64,000 nt of DNA from Gloeopeniophorella convolvens. Lineage: Eukaryota > Basidiomycota > Agaricomycetes > Russulales. The position numbers and the translations under genes are program-made. The notes under the pieces were generated by a model. That model did not search any database. It saw nothing but the letters and a program-made list of their open reading frames with translations, and was not told the DNA's origin. The stretch is from positions 248,001-312,000 of the forward strand of contig WTXD01000009.1 in NCBI GenBank assembly GCA_022496205.1. The letters are read 5' to 3'. Numbering within the stretch: the first letter of the stretch is position 1; every line of letters starts with the position of its first letter. Positions 56,293 through 64,000 of this stretch are shown here, in pieces.

Positions 56293-59200
56293 CTATGATT
56301 TCTGTCCACCGAACGAGAACGGACCCGACGACCCAAAACCGAACGGCCCTGGCGTGGCACTGTTCTTCGGCGGGCCAAATATCGGTTGTAGTACAGGGGC
56401 TACGTTCTGAGAACTGCTTGGAGCGGTGCTGCTGAACACACTTCCCGGAGTGGGAGGCACAGCGGCAGGGGCGGGGTTTGTTGTTCCAAACGAGAAAACA
56501 GATGGCTTGTCACCGTCTGATTTCGGCGCCCCGAATGCCGCTGATGTCGCACCGAAGGAGAAAGGCGATGGTTTCGAGACAGGCGCAGCACTCTGCGTGC
56601 TCGGCGCCTTCGTTGCCCCGGTCGAGGCACCGAATAACGGCGCGGACGTGCCAGATGTTGCTTGGCCGAAAGTGGACTGTCCTGAGCCTGCACCGCCAAA
56701 GATGCCGGGCGCGCCCACGGAGGTAGAATCACCACCAGCTTTTGCGCCGAACGTCGTAAAACCAGCGCTGGGGGCGGCAAAGCCAGAGGTTTTGCCGTCA
56801 CTGCCGACCCCAAAGAGTGGTTGGTTTGCCTGTGTGCCTGGCGCACTTTGCGGCACAGAGTTGAAGGGACTTGCTGAAGGTTGTGTACTCGCTGTCGGTG
56901 AGCTTTTCGGCGCACCAAAGTTGACCATAGGCTGGGATGGGTTAGATGTCTCTCCTGACGAGGTCGGATTGGGGGTCGCCGCAGAACCCTTGGGGCCAAA
57001 GCTGAACGTTGGCTTCGCAGCATTGGAAAATGCTGCTGCCGCCGGGGCATTGGAAGTGGGAGGGGCTGGCTTATTTGTGATCCCAAAGTTGAACTTCGGT
57101 TTAGCTACGTCATTCGCAGCCGTTGCGGAGGGTGTGGCAGTACTTGGTTGCGAGCCACTCTGAGCAAATGTGGATGTATTCGAGGATGGTCCGAATGCGA
57201 AAGAACTCTGGGGTGCAGAGCCTGTGGCGCTCGCCTGAGGTGCAAAACTTATACCGCTTGCTTGAGGAGCTGTTGGAGCACTGGATACGGGAGTGCTTGC
57301 TGTAGTCTTGGCCGGTCCAAAAGAGAAGAGTGAAGTAGCCGGCTCCTCGGTTGGCGCAGACGAGGGTGCTGAGGGCGCCAAAAATGCTGCTGCGGTCGAG
57401 GCCGGCTTTGGGGCGAAGAAATTGGGAATAGTCGATGAGGATGAGTTCGGTGCACTCGTGGGAGGGATTGGCGCGGTTGTCTGTGGCGCAGAAGTGGGCA
57501 TAGAGGGGAACGAGAAGGAATTTGCGGGCATGGAGGACGGGGCCTTCGCTTCAGCCTTATCCTTTGGTGCACCTGATTGAGCATTTGACGACGGAAGAGC
57601 GGGTACTTTGAATACTGTGGCTGCGCTGGCGGTGTCACTGGCAGCGGACTGAACGCCTGTCTTCAGAGGTAGGGATGCTGAAGCTTCCGGTGCCGTAGAA
57701 AGTTTATGGTTAGACACCGATGGCGCTGAAGGAATTGAAGGGGGCAATGCTAGAGCGGATTTCTTCGCCTCAGCCTCCTTTGCCTTTTCCTCCTCTTTAG
57801 CCTTCTCTTCGACCTTCCGGCGCAACCGGGCAATCGCTTCCGCCTCAATTTCCTGCTTCTCCCATTTCGAATATGACTTGGATGACCGTAGCTTTGGGCT
57901 CATTTCCGCGGGCTTAGCCATGGTGCTGCTGTAGAGAGAGGAGACGCGACGAGAATACTGGGCCGGGGGTGGCATGGACAACGTTGTCACGCGAGGGCTT
58001 GAAATGGCGGAAGAGTTTCCGGAGGACCGGGTCCTGCGAACTGGACTGCCAACATTGGAGGTGGACACCCAAAGAAGCTGCTTGCCTGCATTGGATTGGA
58101 ATTCCTGCCTGACAGGTCAATGTGCGACCGAGTATGACGTTTCCGCACGTACCATGCGTTCACTCGGTGTTTCAGGTTCGGCAGATGAGTCCTCCGAGTC
58201 CTGCCACGCCAACTCGTGCGCCTCTTTCGCTGCAGTATACTGCTCCTCAGTGTACCAGCGCTCAACGATCGCGGTCACGAACGTCGATCGATCGGGATGC
58301 TTGGAGTCGACAGGCTGACATGAGGTCAGACGGAGACCCGGACTACTCAGAAGGGAAACCTCACCATGCTGAACTTCGGGCGATCCTCTTTGACAAGTAC
58401 TTTTCGTAGTCTGTTGCCGTCAAGGCCAACTTTGAATTGAACACCATGAGCCTCCCATTCCTCTCCAATGCGACGGCCTTTGCATAGCGGGTCCCTCGAC
58501 ACGCGTCCATCATCCATTGAAACGTCGGTATCTGACGTGTCCGGTCGATGGCGGAACACCTTCCCTTTACCCCGTCGGTCATCACTGTCCGTTTCCGCCT
58601 CGAAAGAGTCGGCATCACGCCCACGCTTTTGCCCGCGAGATGCATGAATCGATTGACGCTGCCTTCGCCTTCGATGGTGATGCAGTGGGAACTCGCCATC
58701 ATGCTCGCCATAGAGGGTGTCATCGTCCCCGCCGAAGTTCGATTCGACTTCGGCGCGGTCACGCTTCTTGCCGCCGCGGAAAGCCCCAAAGCTCGGCACT
58801 TCGGTTCCCATCTCAACGTCGTCGTCGCTCGGAGCGTGCTTCCTCGAACGGTCAGAGACTTTCCGGCGCCTCTTGTCGTGGCGAATTTCCTGCGGATACT
58901 CCGTTTCGCCGTCGTCGCTCGAAGCAGCTGTGCGCTTCGGCTTCCTGGGGGTCGGGACGGGAGCAACCTCGATACCAGAATCGTGTCCTCCTTGATCACT
59001 GAGGGGGTATCAACTACCACGCCAGAGCGTGAGCCAGCTATTCGAATTCTTACCTCCCATGATCCTCTGAAACGCTGTCATGATGGCCTCCTAGCCCTTC
59101 ATCGTGAGATTCCTCTTGGACATCCTCCGCAGAAGAGTAGGCGAAGCGCAATTTCGATGGACTCGCCGAGGTGGGAGGCGCAGAAGAGCGCATAGGCTGC

Positions 59201-59847
59201 CCACTTGCCCCCGTGATGAACGGCGGTCGCTTCGAGCTGACGGATACAGGGTCAGGAAGGGAGAAGTCGGAGGGAATGAGTACATACATCGGTTTGTCAC
59301 GCCGATCATGCCCGGAGACTTGCAACGTGATAGGCTTGAAGCTCCGTTCAGGAGATGTGTTGTGGCTTTCCCCTGATGGGACACATCAATACATATGGCT
59401 TGCGCCGGCGGGTGGACCAGCCTACCTGTTCTTGTGGGGACACCGCCGGCATAGTTGGTGCGGTCAGCGGCCGTGAGGGTCCGCATTCTGTCCTGTGACT
59501 TCCTCTCATCCTCATGTGCTAGTCTAGCTGCAGCATAAGCAACATTGAAAGGCCTCTGGTCGTGATCGGGAATCCCGTAACGCCGACGCATAGATCTTGC
59601 GGAAATAACATGCATAAGAAATGGCAGTGCTAGAGGAAAATGGAGCGTACAGTTTGTAGTGTTGCTCCTTCCACCGTAAGAAATATGTCCGCCCGTGACG
59701 AAAAACAAGCAAAAGGAACAGGGTGAGCGCTCCGGCGGCACAGATCTTGAAGAATGACGAAAATGTTGAATGCTGGGCAACCCGTCCCCGTCCCACGGGG
59801 AGGGAGCTGCCGAGAATATCAGAGGATTCGAAGTCGAGGTCGGTCAT
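56293..59847 (-). CDS. FG-repeat nucleoporin with N-terminal membrane segment
   Basis: Six exons give roughly 1,050 residues. Exon 1 (59847-59651) starts MTDLDFESSDILGSSLPVGR and contains the hydrophobic stretch ICAAGALTLFLLLVF followed by basic residues. The next exon continues SMRRRYGIPDHDQRPFNVAY. Then come SPERSFKPITLQVSGHDRRD and PPFITGASGQPMRSSAPPTS. Next are a basic, NLS-like part (HDKRRRKVSDRSRKHAPSDD), EWEAHGVQFKVGLDGNRLRK with VLVKEDRPKFSM, and TAIVERWYTEEQYTAAKEAH. A Lys/Glu helix (EAIARLRRKVEEKAKEEEKA) precedes the C-terminal half, which is filled with FG repeats (FNFG, FSFG, PLFG) and ends SSGPFSFGGQKS. All five junctions keep frame. The FG half marks a nuclear pore protein; the TM plus FG order recalls vertebrate POM121, while the rest resembles fungal Nup1/Nup124-type proteins. 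Confidence 0.75.
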
Positions 59848-60692
59848 GGCGGTTAGGGTGGTGGGTGGTGGACCAGCACGTCAGAGAGAGATGCAGGCCG
59901 CGAGAAGGACGCGTGGAGTTGAAGAATGCTGCTCGGACAAGACACACTTTGCCTGACACGCGTCTCACGCTGTTCCACGTGTCCTTTTAAGCGGAGCTTC
60001 AATTCGACACTTATCCACATTTCGCTCAGCCTTGGTCACCTTTGATCAGCCCTTGTTCAACGTTTCAACATCAAGACGTGGTAGCCCTTGCGATGAACCC
60101 AAACTGATGGTATTGTAACCGCTCGCTCAGAGAGTAGCAATAACCAGATGTTTCCGAACTCATGTCGAGTAATCTCGCTCTCAACATTTCTTCCTTTCGT
60201 TTCGCTTTCATCTCGTCGCTTCCTGTTTGCCCGGATTCGTGGTTCGATTCCCCACTCGCTTCTGCCTAGGGACATGGCTGAAGGTGCTTTCGTCTCCTTA
60301 CTGGTGATGTGGAAGAGTATCTACGCTTGGTCCACGCTTGAATGTCCTGGCTTTGAGATGGTCATTCGAGTACTAAACCGGGTCGTACATGTATATTCAG
60401 ATTAAAGATTTCCATAGTCGTTCCCTGAAAGATATGATATTGCGCGGCACTGTTTACCGAAGAAGCCTAGCGTCATCGTTGCCGGACACATCGGGGCCCG
60501 AGCGATGAAGAAATCAACGTTCGAGCCGGAACAGAGACGTGGCCGAGTTGAAACCCGTGGGAACCCGGACCCGCAAATGGCCGGGCGGATATTAAACACC
60601 CAGTAAACGCGTGTCTTATACGACTGACTTCCCTCTGCTCGGGCTCACTTTCTTGTCATCTTCTCACTTCACCTCCACGCTCATCTCTCCCC
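59848..60692. other. Divergent upstream region, no gene seen
   Basis: About 845 bases between the nucleoporin start (-) and cytochrome b5 start (+). A tRNA-like GGTTCGATTCC occurs at 60,240-60,250 but no cloverleaf can be built around it. The pyrimidine-rich tract just before 60,693 is probably the cytochrome b5 leader. Confidence 0.5.
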
Positions 60693-61339
60693 ATGGCCAC
60701 CAAGGTTGTCACCCTCGAAGAGCTTCGTGAGCACCAGACCAAGCAAAGCATCTGGGTCCTCCTCAACGGCAAGGGTATGTTGATACGCCGGCCAATCACG
60801 ACACGTCTAAATGTCTTGGTATCTCCCGCAGTGTACGACGTCACAAAATTCATTGACGAGGTTTGTGCTGCTCTCGGGTATCGTGGCTCTGCTCACACTT
60901 CTTGTAGCACCCTGGAGGGGATGAAGTGATTCTCTCTGAAGCTGGTAAGTAAAGCTAAAGTCATCTGTGGTCAAGTGCTGACTGGTCTATCTCTAGGCAA
61001 GGATGCTACCGAAGCGTTTGAAGATGTTGGACACTCCGATGAGGCTCGTGCATTGTTGCCTGGGATGCTCGTAGGAGAGTTTGAAAAAGGCGCTAACGTA
61101 TGTATCACACGTCTATTGCAAGCGCCTGATTCTCATCACCCCTCGCAGGAGCTCAAGGCTAAGACGTATCAGTCTACCGCCGCTGCCGCTGCAATGGAGA
61201 ACGCTGTTCAGCAGACGTCCAAGTGCGTTTCCACATTCTGTCACAAGGCCTGCCTTACTAATGCTTCTACATCAGCGTGTTCTACTTTGTGCCGCTTGCT
61301 GCGCTTGCCGCGTACTTCGCATGGAGATTCTACTACTGA
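60693..61339 (+). CDS. CYB5: Cytochrome b5, tail-anchored
   Basis: Electron carrier on the ER surface for fatty-acid desaturases, sterol enzymes and cytochrome P450s. It starts [20 protein letters not shown], with [17 protein letters not shown] rebuilt across the first intron, then [40 protein letters not shown]. The two heme-ligating histidines (HPGG and VGHS) are present. After a spacer ([20 protein letters not shown]) the C-terminus [20 protein letters not shown] is the membrane anchor, ending at a TGA at 61,337-61,339. Five introns of about 50-60 nt. About 128 residues, usual for the family. Complete and probably functional. Confidence 0.93.
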
Positions 61340-61639
61340 CGTTCTCATGCCTTCTCCACCGTACCACATGTCGTTTCCCCGTTTTGACGCCGCTTCCGCA
61401 TTTGCTTTATCCCTTGATCTACGGGGACGGGCAGTCGGGGTTGGTGTAATCCAGCTTACCATAGATGTAATACAGTGCTTTTGAACTGACCTAGCTACAT
61501 TCGATGTGCGCGCGTATTGTCAAGGTTCGTTCCTCGAATGCATGCATTACTTACTGGACAAAGTTAGTTCGGGCCTCGACTAGCTTCATAACATATTTGA
61601 TGCATTAGGGGCGCGGTGTGATGTAATAACTGTATGAGA
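61340..61639. other. Convergent 3' region
   Basis: 300 bases between the cytochrome b5 stop (+) and the Cdc14-like stop (-). AT-richer than the flanks, with no coding pattern. Confidence 0.5.
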
Positions 61640-63266
61640 CTAAGCTAAACCCCACACGCCAGCCATTTTTACGCCCTCAACTAGCGCACTAACGTTACCA
61701 AGCATCGTCCCCAAGAACTCCTTTTTCTGCTCCGTGGTCTTGATGGCATCTTGAATGTTCGACCTAGGCGAGGCATCGTCGCGCTCGCCTCCGATGGCGA
61801 CTCCGTCGGAGCCGGAGCGCGCTCCCGAGTTGCTCACGGCGATACTTTCGTGATTGATGCGAAAATTCTTGAAGGGTGAGCCTGGAGTACTCGAGATTCG
61901 CAGAGGATCGAGGCCAAGGCGAGATACGTGTGACTTCTTCGGCGTAAGTGGTGTGAAGTCAACCTCTTTCTGCAACATGAGGAGCGAGCGTGGCCTAGCG
62001 GGACGTGCTGAGGATGCTGTCAATGGAGGTGGCGTCTTCGGACCTTCGTTGGGAAGTCAACAAGGCCCGAAGTTGACGAGGATGACACGGATGTCGATGA
62101 CGAGAATGACGATGATGATGAACGCGATGAACTACTCGAGGTGTAAGAGTCCTCAGAACCTGATGATGCGTTGCGGCTGCTTGGAGGGAAATGTCTCGAC
62201 TTGGAATGTGACTCAATGAATGGTGACGGTGACAAGGGCATTGGTGGTAGATAGCCAGGCTCGGGGTTGTCCTCTGACAGATCGGAGCGCGGAGAGGTTT
62301 CATCCATGAGATAGAAGTACAGGAATTCCAAACACTTCATCCTGACAGGCTGGTTAGGATCAATACTCAATAGTGCAAAGTCAACTCACCGAACATCTCT
62401 TGGCGTATGCGCACGCTTCAATAGCTTGACAACCGTTTGGACACCATTGCAGTCTTCAAATACTCGTAACGCAGGGGAGGAGTCCACCAATATACACAGC
62501 AGCGTGTCCAGCACTGCATTGGGCAACGTAGATGGCGACGGGACTGCTTTGTCCTCCGAGACACCCGTGTCATTGGATGCAGTGGACCTCGAGCTAGATG
62601 ATGGTGATGCAAGGTTTCGTGAGATGACGAGAAGATCCAGCAACACCTGAACATTGGGGCAACAATTGTCAGAGGATAGCGTGGCGGAGAGTGCGGTTAC
62701 TTACGTCAAGAGGGTATCTCCTGCCGAGGAATGCTTTGGTTGACTGATGCGTCAGGGCAACGCCTTGGACGACGGAAAGAGCTTGCGTCAGCTGGGAAGC
62801 CAAAGTCGTCACTTCCGCGCGCCGGTCTCCTGGAGGACCTATAAGCACAACGCCACGGTGATCAGGCCCATAGCGCACCTTCGGACAGACCGCGTTGCAG
62901 GAGTGAATCAAGGCGGAAGCTTGCACCGGAGATCCAGGACAGTATACGTGAGGGGACTGCAGGCCATGAGTGGGGCGCTACAAACATGGGGGACGAGAAG
63001 CTGCTTACCGTTACATTCGAAGGTGTCCTGGAGCGATAGAAATTCCCGGAGTGCCAGACTGTTATCAGGAGATGCAAATACTCGAGCCGTCAGACGCTCA
63101 AGGTTACCCAAGGCCCGCAAACGCGCTGAAGTGGACGAACGCGCTGATACCACCTAGGCATGCCTGAACGGTGAGTGGATCGTTTGCGCCTCTAAGCAAG
63201 TGTGCTACGAACAGTATCGAGCGATTCCTGGAGCGTATCGTACATGTTGACGATCGTATCCTCCAT
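61640..63266 (-). CDS. cdc14: Septation initiation network protein Cdc14
   Basis: SIN component that binds the Sid1 kinase in fission yeast and acts at the spindle pole to trigger septation; it is unrelated to the Cdc14 phosphatase of budding yeast. The armadillo-like domain reads LTARVFASPDNSLALREFLS, LQDTFECN, GVVLIGPPGDRRAEVTTLAS, QLTQALSVVQGVALTHQSTK, AFLGRRYPLD, VLLDLLVISRNL, LDTLLCILVDSSPALRVFED, VQTVVKLLKRAHTPRDVRMK and CLEFLYFYLMDE. The last block is strongly conserved in the family. A Ser-rich, disordered insertion follows, then VDFTPLTPKKSHVSRLG and the closing helix TTEQKKEFLGTMLGNVSALV. Stop at 61,640. The first exon (MEDTIVNMYDTLQESLDTV) does not join the next block in an obvious way; one or two very short introns would be needed, so the 5' end is uncertain. 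About six introns. Confidence 0.8.
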
Positions 63267-63611
63267 GGGCATGGAAAACGCGCTTGCGGATGCAATAAGT
63301 ATGAGGTGCTGGTGTTTCTGAACAATGCGTAGTAAAGTACTGCAGTAAGAGGCGTGTTTTTGTGGTGGCGGTTGGGCAGCATCACGTGTGCGCGACACGA
63401 CGCGTTCCGCGTACGGTCCCGGCGGGCCGTGGATGCATTAATGGTCCCACCGCCGCTGCCTCACGTTCCTCAATCTTAGCTCACGGCACGCTCACGGCTC
63501 CCCGCGCTCGCCGTGCAGCCGACTCGGACCTCCCATCAGCTTCGCGTCTGGCGATACAAATGACCAACTGTATCTCTCGCAGTCTTATCTTCCGCTCTCT
63601 CGTCTCAGACC
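63267..63611. promoter_or_regulatory. Divergent region between Cdc14 and FAH genes
   Basis: 345 bases between the proposed starts. The plus-strand side is C/T-rich, usual before a fungal start codon. No specific site is claimed. Confidence 0.4.
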
Positions 63612-64000
63612 ATGGCACCCATCCGCACGGTACGCTGCCATCGCCCTCGTGCAACCGCGCTCAGCCTAGCTGACCGGGGTGTGGCCGCAGCAATGGACGC
63701 GTCTCATACGCTTTGTTGCCTCTGAGACGTCCCAGATTCACATCGGTCAACCCATCGATGCTCAGCTCGACAGTGAGGCTCTTGAATGTCCAGGAGGCGT
63801 GAACTGTAGCTCATGCACACTTCTTAGTTGGCCTCGCTATCGCAAGCAAGAAGTCGGTCCTGGCATACGAGATTCTAGGGTCGCCTTTCGACCCCTCGGC
63901 GCAGCTCACGAAGAACATTCTGAGCGTAAAGACGCTGCTATCGCCGCTTTCGAGGGAGCAGATAGGGCTCGTCCGCTGCCTCGGACTGAACTACGCCGAC
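63612..64000 (+). CDS. Fumarylacetoacetate hydrolase family protein, 5' part
   Basis: Beginning of a FAH-domain enzyme (FAHD1-type acylpyruvate hydrolase or oxaloacetate decarboxylase group). Exon 1 codes MAPIRT; after an intron ending CCGCAG it reads QWTRLIRFVASETSQIHIGQ and PIDAQLD. After a second intron it continues IGLAIASKKSVLAYEILGSP, FDPSAQLTKNILSVKTLLSP and LSREQIGLVRCLGLNYAD, where the window ends. The motif RCLGLNYAD is the usual lead-in to the FAH catalytic domain (normally continued H-x-x-E), so the metal-binding and catalytic residues lie beyond the edge. The substrate cannot be judged. Partial only because of the window end. Confidence 0.82.

Noticed and set aside
60200..60262. 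tRNA-like B box (GGTTCGATTCC)
   Set aside because: The flanking bases cannot form a five-pair T stem, there is no A box at the right distance upstream, and no acceptor stem can be folded.
61640..63266. Cdc14 phosphatase
   Set aside because: No HCxxGxxR phosphatase signature; the LEFLYFYLMDE block and terminal helix fit the unrelated SIN protein of the same name.
1..64000. Transposable elements, CRISPR arrays, operons or viral insertions
   Set aside because: I looked for transposase or reverse-transcriptase motifs, long terminal or inverted repeats, spaced repeats and phage or viral genes, and found none.

Overview
The window reads as nuclear DNA of a filamentous basidiomycete, most likely an Agaricomycete (inference from content, not a database match). 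Genes are dense and lie on both strands. Nearly every gene is cut by several short introns of about 50-70 nt with GT..AG ends, intergenic gaps are a few hundred bases, and the repertoire is typically fungal: IQGAP, Spc98/GCP3, SIN-type Cdc14, Nop13, a heme-thiolate peroxidase and an allantoate-permease-like transporter. I see no transposon, rRNA, tRNA, CRISPR array or telomere. Most products were read by following introns between frames, so the gene spans are firm but some internal splice sites are proposals.

Left part (1-12,750): a GILT-like thiol reductase running off the left edge (-), a Mix23/Cid2-like gene with a possible frameshift (-), a C2H2 zinc-finger protein (-), a small unknown gene (-), a ribonucleotide-reductase inhibitor of the Spd1/Dif1 type (-), a secreted or membrane kelch protein with about five membrane segments (+), and a large disordered poly-Q protein (-).

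Middle part (12,970-44,350): an aldo/keto reductase (+), an ER Hsp90 (GRP94-like) ending in HDEL (-), a WW/FF-domain TCERG1-like protein (-), a gene-free 1.4 kb stretch, a short heme-thiolate peroxidase (+), a small hypothetical gene (-), an MFS transporter (+), IQGAP (-) divergent from gamma-tubulin complex protein 3 (+), a Ccc2-type copper ATPase (-), and a Vip1/Asp1 inositol-pyrophosphate kinase (+) that shares its upstream region with the ATPase.

Right part (44,480-64,000): an FTS/AKTIP-like E2 variant (-), two HIG1-domain (Rcf2-like) paralogues in opposite orientation about 6 kb apart (+ and -), Nop13 (+), a Tpa1/Ofd1 prolyl hydroxylase (-), a four-TM protein (-), a tail-anchored coiled-coil protein (-), an FG-repeat nucleoporin carrying an N-terminal membrane segment (-), cytochrome b5 (+), SIN Cdc14 (-) and the start of a fumarylacetoacetate-hydrolase-family gene (+).

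The observations I rate highest are: the TM-plus-FG nucleoporin, which recalls vertebrate POM121; the HDEL Hsp90 with a bZIP/UPRE-like palindrome in its promoter; the inverted Rcf2 pair; and the Spd1-like gene whose two introns together total a multiple of three, so the unspliced message is also fully open.
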